NCBI RefSeq assembly: GCF_013283785.1
Contig: NZ_JABCPZ010000098.1
Coordinates: 1-36,364 of the forward strand
From: Nonomuraea antri
GTDB lineage: Bacteria; Actinomycetota; Actinomycetes; Streptosporangiales; Streptosporangiaceae
DNA length: 36,364 nt
Reading direction: 5' to 3'
The notes under the pieces were generated by a model. That model was not told where the DNA came from and ran no database searches. It saw only the letters and a list, made by a program, of their open reading frames with translations. Of this stretch, positions 9,594 to 16,739 are shown in pieces. Made by a program: the position numbers and the translations under genes. Position 1 is the stretch's first letter. The number at the start of each line of letters is the position of its first letter.

Positions 9594-10144
9594 AATATGC
9601 CGTCATCTGGCAGGCGGCCGCCCACCTGCTCGCCTACCCCGACGAACGGTACTGGCGGCGCCTGCCGCTGATCCGCTCGGCGGCCGAGCCGCACTACGGC
9701 GCCTTCCTGACCAGGATCGAGGCGATGGGCCCCGGCGAGCTGGCCGCGCACTACGTCGAGACGTTCGACATGAAGCGGCGCGGCTGCCTCTACCTGACCT
9801 ACTACACCGACGGCGACACGCGCCGCCGTGGCGCGTCGCTGGCCGCGCTGAAGTCCCGCTACCGGGCGGCCGGCTGGGAGCTGCTCGACGACGAGCTGCC
9901 CGACTTCCTGCCGGTGGTGCTGGAGTTCGCCGCGCTCGACGCCTCGGGCGCCGAACTGCTCACCGAGCATCGGGCCGCGCTGGAGCTGCTGCTCAGCGCG
10001 CTGCGGGCGAGCGGGTCGCCGTACGCGCTGGTGATCGAGACGGTGTGCGGCGCGCTGCCGCCGATCACCGCAGAGCAGCGCGTCGCGGCGGCCAGGATGG
10101 CCGGCGACGGCCCGCCGGTCGAGAAGGTGGGCGGGTACTCATGA
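9590..10144 (+). CDS. narJ: Nitrate reductase molybdenum cofactor assembly chaperone
   Basis: A 184-residue member of the NarJ/TorD-type redox chaperone family. It binds apo-NarG, helps insert the Mo cofactor and heme, and is not part of the final enzyme. Family features include the N-terminal helix with HLLAYPDERYW and the motif YVETFDMKRRGCLYLTYYTDGDTRRRG, which corresponds to the conserved NarJ YVxTFDxxxxxxLYLT block. The ATG overlaps the narH stop by four bases. The stop overlaps an ATG at 10141 that opens an 11-codon reading frame leading into narI. It is slightly shorter than E. coli NarJ (about 236 aa), as is usual in actinobacteria. Confidence 0.95.
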   Translation: MKYAVIWQAAAHLLAYPDERYWRRLPLIRSAAEPHYGAFLTRIEAMGPGELAAHYVETFDMKRRGCLYLTYYTDGDTRRRGASLAALKSRYRAAGWELLDDELPDFLPVVLEFAALDASGAELLTEHRAALELLLSALRASGSPYALVIETVCGALPPITAEQRVAAARMAGDGPPVEKVGGYS

Positions 10145-10176
10145 GCCGGCGCGAGCAGGCGGGCGGGCGATCGTGA
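10141..10176 (+). other. 11-codon mini-ORF bridging narJ and narI
   Basis: ATG 10141 overlaps the narJ stop (ATGA). It opens a frame reading MSRREQAGGRS and ends at TGA 10174-10176, which overlaps the narI GTG (GTGA). It fills the whole narJ-narI gap, so ribosomes could pass from narJ to narI by two termination-reinitiation steps. It could be chance, since such overlaps are common in this GC-rich genome. A stable peptide product is unlikely. Confidence 0.35.
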
Positions 10177-10853
10177 GCTGGGCCGAGACCGCGCTGTGGA
10201 TCGTCTCGCCGTACCTGACGCTGGCGGTGCTCATCGGCGGGCTGATCTGGCGCTACCGCTACGACAAGTTCGGCTGGACCACCCGCTCGTCGCAGCTCTA
10301 CGAGAGCCGGCTGCTGCGCGTGGCCAGCCCGATGTTCCACTACGGACTGCTGTTCGTGATCGTCGGGCACGTGACCGGGCTGCTCATCCCGACGAGCTGG
10401 ACCGACGCCATCGGCGTGTCGAACCACGTCTACCACGTCAACGCGCTGATCTGGGGCGGGCTGGCCGGCCTGGCCACGCTGGTGGCGCTGGTCCTGCTGA
10501 TCTACCGCCGCCGCACGACGGGCCCGGTGTTCCTGGCGACCACCGCCAACGACAAGGCCATGTACGTGGTGCTCGGCGCCACCATCATCGCCGGGGTGAT
10601 CACCACGATCGGCGGGCTGCTGCCCAGCGAGATCGACTACCGGGCCACGGTCGCGCCGTGGTTCCGCGGCATCTTCGTGCTGCGGCCGGACGCCGTCGCC
10701 ATGGGACACGCCAGCGGCCTTTACAAGGTGCATACGCTGATCGGGATGGCGTTGTTCATGCTTTTCCCGTTCAGCCGCCTGGTGCACGCCTTTTCGGCAC
10801 CGATCGGCTATTTGTTCCGTCCTTACATCGTGTATCGGAGCCGGTCTCGTTAG
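10173..10853 (+). CDS. narI: Nitrate reductase gamma (cytochrome b) subunit
   Basis: A 226-residue di-heme membrane anchor that oxidises quinol and passes electrons to NarH. Five hydrophobic helices can be drawn. The four heme-ligating His residues fall at positions 56, 66, 187 and 205, the same numbers as in E. coli NarI (MFHYGLLFVIVGHVTG, and GLYKVHTLIG with SRLVH). The start is GTG 10173, which overlaps the stop of an 11-codon frame following narJ. No ATG in frame gives a better N-terminus, because an upstream in-frame start would lie in narJ. It closes the narGHJI operon. I see no strong terminator in the 48 bp before the next gene. Confidence 0.97.
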   Translation: MSWAETALWIVSPYLTLAVLIGGLIWRYRYDKFGWTTRSSQLYESRLLRVASPMFHYGLLFVIVGHVTGLLIPTSWTDAIGVSNHVYHVNALIWGGLAGLATLVALVLLIYRRRTTGPVFLATTANDKAMYVVLGATIIAGVITTIGGLLPSEIDYRATVAPWFRGIFVLRPDAVAMGHASGLYKVHTLIGMALFMLFPFSRLVHAFSAPIGYLFRPYIVYRSRSR

Positions 10854-10901
10854 CGCGCCGCGCTGCACACCAGCCCCTCCCGTACGCCAGAATCGGGGGC
10901 T

Positions 10902-11522
10902 GTGGAGCACGGGTACACCAACAGCACGGTCGGCGACGGCGCCTTGGTCGTCAAGTGTTACCAGGGCCCGGAAGCCGCGACGAGACTCGGCACGGAGAGC
11001 CGCTACCTGCGCAGACTGCGCGGCCGGCTGCCCGTGCCGCGCGTACACCAGGTCACGCCGACCAGCCTGACCACCCGCTTCGTGCCCGGCGCGCACGGCC
11101 AGGACCTGCTCGACGAGGGCCGCGCGAGCGAGGTGCTGACCGAGTGCGGCCGGGTGCTGGCCCGCATCCACCGGCTCGGCATCGTGCACGGCGACTACGG
11201 CCCGCAGAACCTGCTCTTCGACCCGGCCACCTTCGAGGCCACCGCCATACTCGACTGGGAGTGGGCGCATCCCGGCGCCCCGGTCGAAGACCTGGCGTGG
11301 TGCGAGTGGATCGTCCGCATGCACCACCCGGAGCACGCGGCCCTGCTCGACCGCTTCTTCACCGCCTACGCCGCGACGGTGCCACCGTGGAGCGAACGCC
11401 AGGCCGCCATGCTCAGCCGCTGCCGCGCGCTGCTCGACTTCTGCGCCCGCTGGGAGCCGGGCGGCGGCGGCGAGAAGCTCTGGCGCGAACGCCTCGACCT
11501 CACCGCCTCCTGGGCCGCCTGA
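10902..11522 (+). CDS. Aminoglycoside phosphotransferase-fold kinase
   Basis: A 206-residue small kinase of the APH/choline-kinase fold. The catalytic loop HGDYGPQN is at residues 97-103 (catalytic D98, metal-binding N103), and the DWEWA motif at 118-122 supplies the second metal Asp. The N-terminal lobe is short, with VVKCY carrying the likely ATP-binding Lys. The start is GTG 10902. Substrates in this family range from antibiotics to small metabolites, and nothing nearby assigns one, so resistance should not be assumed. It is 48 bp downstream of narI and 60 bp upstream of the NmrA-type gene on the same strand. Confidence 0.8.
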   Translation: MEHGYTNSTVGDGALVVKCYQGPEAATRLGTESRYLRRLRGRLPVPRVHQVTPTSLTTRFVPGAHGQDLLDEGRASEVLTECGRVLARIHRLGIVHGDYGPQNLLFDPATFEATAILDWEWAHPGAPVEDLAWCEWIVRMHHPEHAALLDRFFTAYAATVPPWSERQAAMLSRCRALLDFCARWEPGGGGEKLWRERLDLTASWAA

Positions 11523-11582
11523 GGCCCCACCCCACAAGCAGGCATGACCGATTCGGTCGTCCGGCTTTGCTCGATGGGGGGC

Positions 11583-12392
11583 ATGACCTGCGCTGTGATC
11601 CTCGTTCTCGGCGGGACCGGTACGACCGGGCGGCGGGTGGCCGCGTTGCTGCGGGCGGCCGGGCAGCACGTGCGTGCCGCCGCCCGGCCGGGCTTCGACT
11701 GGTCCGAGCCGGGCACCTGGGAGGCCACGCTCGCCGGGGCGTCGCGGATGTACCTGATGGCGCCGGACGGGGTGCCGGTCGAGCCGGCGTTCGTGGAACT
11801 GGCCGTGCGCTCGGGGGTCGGGCGCGTCGTGCTGCTGTCGAGCATGGGCATCCAGACGGTCGGTGACGAGCGGCTGCTGGCGGCCGAGCGCGTCGTGCGC
11901 CGCTGCGGCGCGGAGTGGACGATCGTCCGGCCGAGCTGGTTCAACCAGAACTTCGACGAGGGCTACTTCCGCCCGTCGATCATGGCGGGCGAGCTGGCGG
12001 TGCCGCTGGGCGGGGCCTGCCAGGCGTTCATCGACGCCGACGACCTCGCCGCAGTCGCCGCCACCGCGCTCGTCGAGGACGGGCACGCCGGCTGCACGTA
12101 CGAGCCGACCGGCCCGCGGTCGATCTCCTTCCCCGAGGCCGTCGCCATCATCGGCGGCGAGATCGGCAGGGAGATCAGGTACCTGGGCACGGACGAGGAG
12201 TACGTGGAGTCCAGGATCGCCGCGGGCACGCCGCGGGCGGAGGCCGAGGACGCGGTCAAGGCGTTCGCCGCGCTGCGCAACCTGGGCGACTGGGAGACCA
12301 CCGAGGTGGTCGAGCGCGTCACGGGCCGGCCGCCGAAGCCCTTCGAGACGTACGCCGCCGAGGCCGCCGCCCGGGGCGCCTGGCGCGGCTGA
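11583..12392 (+). CDS. NmrA-like NAD(P)-binding protein
   Basis: A 269-residue atypical short-chain dehydrogenase or NmrA/isoflavone-reductase-like protein. The N-terminus has a beta strand followed by the dinucleotide motif GGTGTTG, and VVLLSSMG with the later VRPSWFNQNF fits the NmrA branch, which lacks the classical YxxxK pair. The start is set at ATG 11583, directly behind a GGGGGG ribosome site. Upstream in-frame ATGs at 11544 and 11574 would add 13 or 3 residues ahead of the Rossmann strand. It may bind NAD(P) as a sensor or reduce a small molecule; the sequence does not say which. It converges on the kinase gene 12421-13083. Confidence 0.8.
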   Translation: MTCAVILVLGGTGTTGRRVAALLRAAGQHVRAAARPGFDWSEPGTWEATLAGASRMYLMAPDGVPVEPAFVELAVRSGVGRVVLLSSMGIQTVGDERLLAAERVVRRCGAEWTIVRPSWFNQNFDEGYFRPSIMAGELAVPLGGACQAFIDADDLAAVAATALVEDGHAGCTYEPTGPRSISFPEAVAIIGGEIGREIRYLGTDEEYVESRIAAGTPRAEAEDAVKAFAALRNLGDWETTEVVERVTGRPPKPFETYAAEAAARGAWRG

Positions 12393-12420
12393 CCGTCCCC
12401 TGGCGAAGGCTCCGCGGGGG

Positions 12421-13083
12421 TCAGCCCAGGAGGTCGCGGATCAGGCGTTCTGCGTCGTCGAGCAGCGCGTGTTCCTCCGGTGAGAGCATGGCGTCGGCGC
12501 CGCGCCGGGCGCGGGCCGCGGGGAGCTGCCCGGCCAGGCCCTTCGTGTCGTCCAGCTCGGACAGCAGCGCCGCCAGCACCTCACCGGCCCCGGCCGTCCC
12601 AGACGCCGCCACCTGGGCCAGGATGATCGCCGACATGGCGTCGTCCAGGCCGGGCGGGCCCTCGTCGGTGTTGCGCCAGTCGATCACGACCGGCCCCCGC
12701 GCGGTCAGCATGACGTTGTCCGGGTGCAGGTCGAGGTGGAGTATCCGGTCGCCGGGACGGGCGCCCACGCGCGCGGGCACGGCGTGCAGTTCGCGCAGCA
12801 GGCGCGCCAGCAGGGCGCCGGCCTCCTCGGCCGTCATCGTGCCGTCCATCAGCGACCGCAGCATGGTCGGCCCGGACAGCCGCCGCATCACCAGGTCGCC
12901 AGGCCCGTCCCCCGCGCCGGGGAAGACCTCGGGCACCGGGTAGCCGTGCCCGGCCAGGTGCGCCATCACCGCCGCCTCGCGCGCCGCGTCGCCCCCGTCG
13001 CGATAGCGGCGCAGCACGCGCTCGCCGTCGATCGCGTACACGTCGGCGCTGCGCCCCGACCCCACCAGCTCACCGATCCGCAT
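12421..13083 (-). CDS. Aminoglycoside phosphotransferase-fold kinase
   Basis: A 220-residue protein with the APH fold. The N-terminal lobe has a Gly-rich turn (GSGRSADVY) and VLRRYRDG. The catalytic loop HLDLHPDN is at residues 116-123 (D118, N123), and VVIDWRNTDEG has the metal-binding D135. It is the second APH-fold protein within 2 kb but is only distantly similar to the first, so a recent duplication is unlikely. The start is ATG 13083. Its end faces the end of the NmrA-type gene across 28 bp that contain a weak CCCC/GGGG hairpin. The substrate is unknown. Confidence 0.8.
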   Translation of the reverse strand: MRIGELVGSGRSADVYAIDGERVLRRYRDGGDAAREAAVMAHLAGHGYPVPEVFPGAGDGPGDLVMRRLSGPTMLRSLMDGTMTAEEAGALLARLLRELHAVPARVGARPGDRILHLDLHPDNVMLTARGPVVIDWRNTDEGPPGLDDAMSAIILAQVAASGTAGAGEVLAALLSELDDTKGLAGQLPAARARRGADAMLSPEEHALLDDAERLIRDLLG

Positions 13084-13117
13084 GCGCCCACCCTATGAGG
13101 CGCGGGACGACGGAAAT

Positions 13118-13145
13118 TAACCGGCTTTTCGTGGAATACCGGTTA
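13118..13145. promoter_or_regulatory. Inverted repeat upstream of the hydrolase gene
   Basis: TAACCGG (13118-13124) and CCGGTTA (13139-13145) form a perfect 7-bp inverted repeat with a 14-base spacer. It lies in the 108 bp between the divergent kinase and hydrolase starts. It could be an operator for either gene. No regulator gene is adjacent. Confidence 0.35.
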
Positions 13146-13191
13146 CATCACCGATGGTTGACGTGATCCACAGACCCAGAAAGGCGTGGAC

Positions 13192-13894
13192 ATGCAGATT
13201 CCGCAGGTGGCTCATCGGTTCGTCGAGGTGGACGGCGTACGCGTCTTCTACCGTGAGTCCGGCCCGGCGGACGCGCCGGTGCTGCTGTTGCTGCACGGGT
13301 TCCCGTCCGCCTCGCACCAGTACCGGCGGCTGATCGACGCGCTCGGCGACCAGCCGTACCGGCTCGTCGCGCCCGACTACCCCGGTTTCGGCCACACCGA
13401 GGCGCCCGACGGCTTCACGTACTCCTTCGACCGGCTGGCCGACGTGGTGGAAGGCTTCGTCCAGCGGCTCGGGATCGACCGGTTCGTGGCGTACCTGTTC
13501 GACTTCGGCGCGCCGGTGGGCTTCCGGCTCGCACAGCGTCACCCCGAGTGGATCGCCGGCCTGATCGTGCAGAACGGGAACGCCTACGAGGAGGGCCTGT
13601 CGCAGGGCGCGCGGGAGTTCATCGCGCTGCGCCCGGGCGCCGAGGAGCAGGTGCTCCAGCTCCTGACCCTGAGCGGCACCCGCGGCCAGTACGAGGGCGG
13701 CACCAGCGACCCGTCGGCCGTCTCCCCCGACGGCTGGACGCTCGACCAGCACTTCCTCGACCTGCCCGGCCGCAAGCAGGCCCAGATCGACCTGGCCTTC
13801 GACTACCACTCCAACGTCGAGCGGTACGGCGAGTGGCAGGCGTGGATGCGTACGCACACCCCGCCCGCGCTCATCGTCTGGGGACGTCACGACC
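13192..13894 (+). pseudogene. Alpha/beta hydrolase, 5' part, interrupted by the integrated element
   Basis: The first 234 codons of an epoxide-hydrolase/haloalkane-dehalogenase-like alpha/beta hydrolase. HGFPSASHQYR gives the oxyanion-hole HG motif. The nucleophile-elbow region is LFDFGAPVG, with D104 the likely nucleophile. The fragment ends at WGRHD, whose D234 is the family's catalytic acid. The element then begins: the frame continues 12 codons into it (HCNSGCAHDLAT) and stops at 13932. The missing 3' part lies at 22955-23110. ATG 13192 is preferred over GTG 13186 because AGAAAGG stands seven bases upstream. Without the catalytic His and last helices the truncated protein should be inactive. 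Confidence 0.92.
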
Positions 13895-13917
13895 ATTGCA
13901 ACTCGGGTTGTGCACAC
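13891..13917. other. attL: attL: core and element-side arm
   Basis: The core GACC (13891-13894) is the last host-matching sequence. The element-side arm 13895-13917 is an imperfect inverted copy of the arm at 22932-22954, with 15 of 23 positions matching and the same distance to the core. The host-side arm is the hydrolase coding sequence just before 13891. The size and symmetry fit a large-serine-integrase site rather than a tyrosine-integrase site in a tRNA gene. Confidence 0.8.
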
Positions 13918-13954
13918 GATCTTGCGACTTGAAGCGCGCTTGACTCCTCCCCTT

Positions 13955-14218
13955 CTACGAGCCTTCCGCCTGGTCAGCAGGCGCAACGACAAAACTCCCC
14001 ATACCGGGCTCGGTACGGATGAGCCCGTCTCTACGCAAGGCCCGGTGCACCTTCTGGCCGGTAGCGGTGGCGATGCCATAGATCTGCTGGAGCCTCAGGA
14101 CTGACGGCACTTGGGAACCCGGGGGAAGCTCCCCGCTCTCGATCTTGCCCTTGAGGTGCTCATAGACCTGCACCCACCGGGGAACCCCGGGCTTCCACTC
14201 CAGCTCTTGATCCGCCAC
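13955..14218 (-). CDS. GntR-type winged-helix regulator (DNA-binding domain only)
   Basis: An 87-residue protein that consists almost wholly of a GntR winged helix: WVQVYEHLKGKIESGELPPG, VPSVLRLQQIYGIATATGQKVHRALRRDGLI and a wing GMGSFVVAP. The usual C-terminal effector domain is absent. It is the first gene inside attL. The start is GTG 14218. No good ribosome site precedes it, but TAGCGT ends six bases upstream, consistent with a leaderless transcript. Larger GntR proteins (KorSA type) repress transfer genes in known actinomycete elements, so a similar repressor role is inferred, either at its own promoter, at the 16.7 kb region, or both. Confidence 0.82.
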   Translation of the reverse strand: MADQELEWKPGVPRWVQVYEHLKGKIESGELPPGSQVPSVLRLQQIYGIATATGQKVHRALRRDGLIRTEPGMGSFVVAPADQAEGS

Positions 14219-14239
14219 GAGAACACGCTAGGCAAGGGA

Positions 14240-14285
14240 TGCCATGGCAAGCGAGATGCGCCATGCCTGGTGAGCTATAGCATGG
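14240..14285. promoter_or_regulatory. Divergent promoter region with palindrome and CCATG repeats
   Basis: TGCCATGGCA (14240-14249) is a perfect 10-bp palindrome. Further CCATG/CATGG motifs at 14261 and 14281 follow at 19-20 bp steps, about two helical turns. For the minus gene the palindrome would lie upstream of a -10-like TAGCGT. For the plus gene TATAGC/TAGCAT at 14276-14283 is a possible -10. The arrangement suits an operator of the adjacent GntR protein; binding is inference. Confidence 0.45.
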
Positions 14286-14303
14286 TGTAGTACGGTGAAG
14301 CGC

Positions 14304-14621
14304 ATGACGGGCAGCAACTACTTCACCTGTCCCCGGGCCGACGGGACGACTCAAGCGGCTAACGAGCGGACGCTGGCCGAACGGATCCAGGCGAGCCGTC
14401 CCGGGTGGGTTGTCGTCTGGGGGGCCTATCGCCGAGCCTTCTCAGCCTTCGCCTGCTGGATCCCCGAACGCTGCGTTGTCGTGGAATCGGCGGACACCGC
14501 CGACCTCGTTGAGCAAATGCTAGACGTCGAGCTTGAGTCCTCACCTCCCCAGCGTCGATTGGCCGATCCGGTCGCACGGCCTGCCTCTGGGACGGCTGGA
14601 CAGAGACTCGGGGGTGGCTGA
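14304..14621 (+). CDS. Small protein of unknown function (element, left plus operon, gene 1)
   Basis: About 105 residues; I do not recognise the family. The central part (RPGWVVVWGAYRRAFSAFAC) looks like a folded domain with a Trp-rich strand. It is followed by an acidic helix (DTADLVEQMLDVELE) and a disordered-looking tail. It is divergent from the GntR gene and opens a tight operon: its stop overlaps the next ATG (TGATG at 14619-14623). GTG 14295 is an alternative start that adds three residues. The pairing of a short GntR regulator with a small WVVVWG protein suggests the two belong together, but no function can be stated. Confidence 0.65.
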   Translation: MTGSNYFTCPRADGTTQAANERTLAERIQASRPGWVVVWGAYRRAFSAFACWIPERCVVVESADTADLVEQMLDVELESSPPQRRLADPVARPASGTAGQRLGGG

Positions 14622-15049
14622 TGCCAGACGTCCGGGTGAAGGTCGTTCGACTGGATCACAGCCCCTCTCAGACGCGTGAATTCACATGGCTGATCGGGCG
14701 GTACGGAACTGTCATAGCCCCGCTGAAGCTCGGCACGGCAGTCCTGGTGAAGATGGACGACACAAAATGGCACGTGGTGCGGCGCTGGGTCATCGACTGG
14801 GATGACCTGGAAGTCGTGCCCGTCAAGAAGAGGCCCAAGCGTATAGGGCACCGGCTGGGGATCACCGGCACCGGACGGCAGGCGGTTCAGCATGCGGTCC
14901 AGCGGGAAACCATGCGCGGCCTCTGCGGCAAGTACGTCAAGCCACTTCCCTTCTGCGGCTGGGGCCTCACCTTCTCCCCCACCGCCGCCCAAGCATGTGC
15001 CGTCTGCGTGCGACTATCCCGGGACGCATCCGGCCGGGGTGCGGCATGA
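14621..15049 (+). CDS. Small Cys-rich protein of unknown function (left plus operon, gene 2)
   Basis: A 142-residue unrecognised protein. Residues 1-65 read as a beta-rich domain (VRVKVVRLD, EFTWLIGRYGTVIAPL, GTAVLVKMDD, KWHVVRRWVIDWDDLEVV). A basic stretch follows (KKRPKRIGHR). The C-terminal part carries four Cys in a possible zinc-binding arrangement: CGKYV, FCGWG and CAVC. A nucleic-acid-binding adaptor would fit but is only a guess. It overlaps the upstream gene by one base and the downstream HTH gene by four (ATGA at 15046), so the three are translated together. Confidence 0.65.
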   Translation: MPDVRVKVVRLDHSPSQTREFTWLIGRYGTVIAPLKLGTAVLVKMDDTKWHVVRRWVIDWDDLEVVPVKKRPKRIGHRLGITGTGRQAVQHAVQRETMRGLCGKYVKPLPFCGWGLTFSPTAAQACAVCVRLSRDASGRGAA

Positions 15050-15387
15050 CCACGCCAAGGAACCCGAAATGCCTGCCTGACGCGGACGCTGGCCTTCGTG
15101 CGATCAAAGAGTTGCATCAGAACCTCAGCGCGGCGCTGGAAAGCGCATCAGACCTACAGGCAGCCTTTGAAAGTGCCACTCGCCTGGCAGACGCCCTGCG
15201 GGAGATGGCGGATGGAGCCGCCCTTACTCGCGCAAAGATTGCTGCTCAGATGGCCGAAGATGAAAGCCTCTCCCTGGCAGGACTAGCGGCTAAATTGGGC
15301 GTCTCGAAGGCACGCGCCGATCAGCTCATCAAGGCCGCACGCAAGCCCAGCGGATGGGCAGCTAAAGATCTGCGACGAGAGCAATAG
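15046..15387 (+). CDS. Small HTH protein (left plus operon, gene 3)
   Basis: A 113-residue protein with a helical N-terminal half (residues 15-60, rich in Ala, Leu and Glu) and a C-terminal helix-turn-helix, SLAGLAAKLGVSKARADQLI. The same arrangement and nearly the same HTH occur in the minus-strand gene 16274-16693 (SLAGLADRIGVSKARAAQLI), so the element carries two related DNA-binding proteins in opposing operons. The end overlaps the end of the minus gene 15362-15682 by 26 bp, so the operons converge with no terminator between them. Its role is unknown; control of these operons or of element genes is plausible. Confidence 0.7.
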   Translation: MTTPRNPKCLPDADAGLRAIKELHQNLSAALESASDLQAAFESATRLADALREMADGAALTRAKIAAQMAEDESLSLAGLAAKLGVSKARADQLIKAARKPSGWAAKDLRREQ

Positions 15388-15682
15388 TGAGATCAGAGAA
15401 ATGATCTGTCACCGATGCTCGTAGCCGACCTCTCCCTTCGTCTACCGTTTCGATCGGTTGCACTTCGGCTGCGAGAGCAGCGCACCATGCATTGAAGGCA
15501 GCACGCCGCTCCGATTCCGTCGCTCCCCCGCAGTGCCCGATCAAGGCGGCAGGGAATTCACTGCTGGCAACAGTCCAAGTGATCAGCGGCAGTCTTTCGT
15601 TGGCGACTCGCGCTAGAAGCTGCCCGAGAACCTGCACGGCTCTTTGTTGCATATGAAGCCGATCCAGTGGAAGTTCGGCCAT
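15362..15682 (-). CDS. Protein of unknown function (minus operon, gene 3)
   Basis: A 106-residue protein I cannot assign. The sequence looks like one compact domain: an N-terminal helix (QQRAVQVLGQLLARVANE), a strand with LITWTVAS, a segment ending GHCGG, a helix (RRAAFNAWCAALAAEV) and a strand pair ending in SDLTIALVADL. It is the last gene of a three-gene minus operon, 24 bp after the 183-residue gene. Its 3' end overlaps the convergent HTH gene. Codon usage is less GC-biased than the chromosome, in line with the rest of this part of the element. Confidence 0.65.
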   Translation of the reverse strand: MAELPLDRLHMQQRAVQVLGQLLARVANERLPLITWTVASSEFPAALIGHCGGATESERRAAFNAWCAALAAEVQPIETVDEGRGRLRASVTDHFSDLTIALVADL

Positions 15683-15706
15683 TCTTTGCGCCTTCCCCCT
15701 CTTGCC

Positions 15707-16258
15707 CTATGTACTGGCCTGCCCTCCAGGAAGGGTGATCGGCTCCTCTCCGCGCTCGAAGTCGTACATGCCGGCCAGCGCAGGCCGGAAAACGGCCAGG
15801 TGATCGGGCCACCTGCCACAGAGAGCCGCGCGGGCCTCGGAGTCGGTTTGCAGCAGGAATTGCAGGTGGCGGAGGCCATGCATGAGGACATCGATGTATC
15901 GCGGGATCGGGGCTTCCGTCGCTTCGACCTGGATCGGCTTCCCTACGGCGTCCGGAAGTGCCGGGCTTATGGGAGCGGCGTTCTGCCATTTGTCACGGAC
16001 GAAAGCACTGCAACCGATGACGGCTACATAAGTGAGAACGACGGCGGTTCCCTCTGCTCGCCATGAAGTCGAGTGCAGCAGCTTCACCCCATCAGAGGAA
16101 CCATTGACGGACAGCAGGTCTGTCACAGCGGTGTGAGGGTCGCTGTCCTGAAGAACTGCTTCCGAGCGCCATGCGTCTTTTCCGCTTATCAGCCACAGGC
16201 CGATTTCGTCTGCCGAGACCGGCCAGACTTCAACGATTACCTCTGTCCGCTCACTCAC
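15707..16258 (-). CDS. Protein of unknown function (minus operon, gene 2)
   Basis: A 183-residue soluble protein that I do not recognise. Conserved-looking blocks are VWPVSADEIGLWLISG near the N-terminus, LLHSTSWRAEGTAVVLTYVAVI in the middle, and a helical C-terminus with IDVLMHGLRHLQFLLQTDSEARAAL. It has no membrane segment or signal peptide. The HSTSWR block followed by a long hydrophobic strand suggests an alpha/beta enzyme or ligand-binding fold, but no catalytic motif can be named. It is 15 bp downstream of the HTH gene 16274-16693 and 24 bp upstream of the 106-residue gene, so the three form one transcription unit. Confidence 0.68.
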   Translation of the reverse strand: MSERTEVIVEVWPVSADEIGLWLISGKDAWRSEAVLQDSDPHTAVTDLLSVNGSSDGVKLLHSTSWRAEGTAVVLTYVAVIGCSAFVRDKWQNAAPISPALPDAVGKPIQVEATEAPIPRYIDVLMHGLRHLQFLLQTDSEARAALCGRWPDHLAVFRPALAGMYDFERGEEPITLPGGQAST

Positions 16259-16273
16259 TCCAGATTCTCCTCA

Positions 16274-16693
16274 CTACATTTCGTCCTGAGTATTCGAGTC
16301 TTCATCCTTTTTCGTTGCGAGTCGGGTGGCCTGTGCCGCCGACATCGCTACCTTTGTCAGGCCCAACGCGATTCGCTCGTCCCGCTCATTTCGAGCTTTT
16401 GTGTCTTTTGCGGTCTTGATGAGTTGAGCTGCACGTGCTTTCGATACGCCGATCCGGTCGGCAAGACCAGCCAGCGACAGCTCTTCTTGCTCGAAAATGC
16501 GGGCTGCCGACAGGGCTCTTTGATTTCCAGAGGTCTCAAAGAGTCGCCGCAGAGTTTCAACCAGCTCCGTTGCGCCGCTGTACGCCCTGTTGTGGTCGGT
16601 ATCCGCATCTATCGCCATAAGTGCTGCACCGAAAGCGCGTTCGAGGTCAGCAAGTGCGGATCGCACCGCCTCGCTCACGCCTTCATTTGCCAT
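16274..16693 (-). CDS. HTH protein, paralogue of the 15046-15387 product (minus operon, gene 1)
   Basis: A 139-residue protein with a helical N-terminal half and the HTH SLAGLADRIGVSKARAAQLI, then a charged C-terminal tail (KARNERDERI, KKDEDSNTQDEM). It shares its layout with the 113-residue product of 15046-15387: a helical region, a segment LxxxRxxxxxEELSLAGLA, then the HTH and an LIKxAK end. It starts 171 bp from the first gene of the transfer operon and faces away from it, so both are read from the same control region (16694-16864). It is a good candidate for a regulator acting at the palindromes there. Confidence 0.72.
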   Translation of the reverse strand: MANEGVSEAVRSALADLERAFGAALMAIDADTDHNRAYSGATELVETLRRLFETSGNQRALSAARIFEQEELSLAGLADRIGVSKARAAQLIKTAKDTKARNERDERIALGLTKVAMSAAQATRLATKKDEDSNTQDEM

Positions 16694-16739
16694 GCGGGCA
16701 GCGTAACGCGGTTCGGACAGAGGGACCTAGACGCGCGTC

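Noticed and set aside
10902..13083. Antibiotic resistance locus from the two APH-fold genes
   Set aside because: The APH fold covers many substrates, and no resistance-type neighbours or specific motifs support drug modification.
13891..13894. tRNA-gene attachment site
   Set aside because: No tRNA gene lies at either end; the insertion is within a protein gene and the integrase is of the serine type.
13891..13932. Hydrolase with a natural 12-residue C-terminus
   Set aside because: It lacks the catalytic His and final helices, and the missing part is found intact at 22955-23110.
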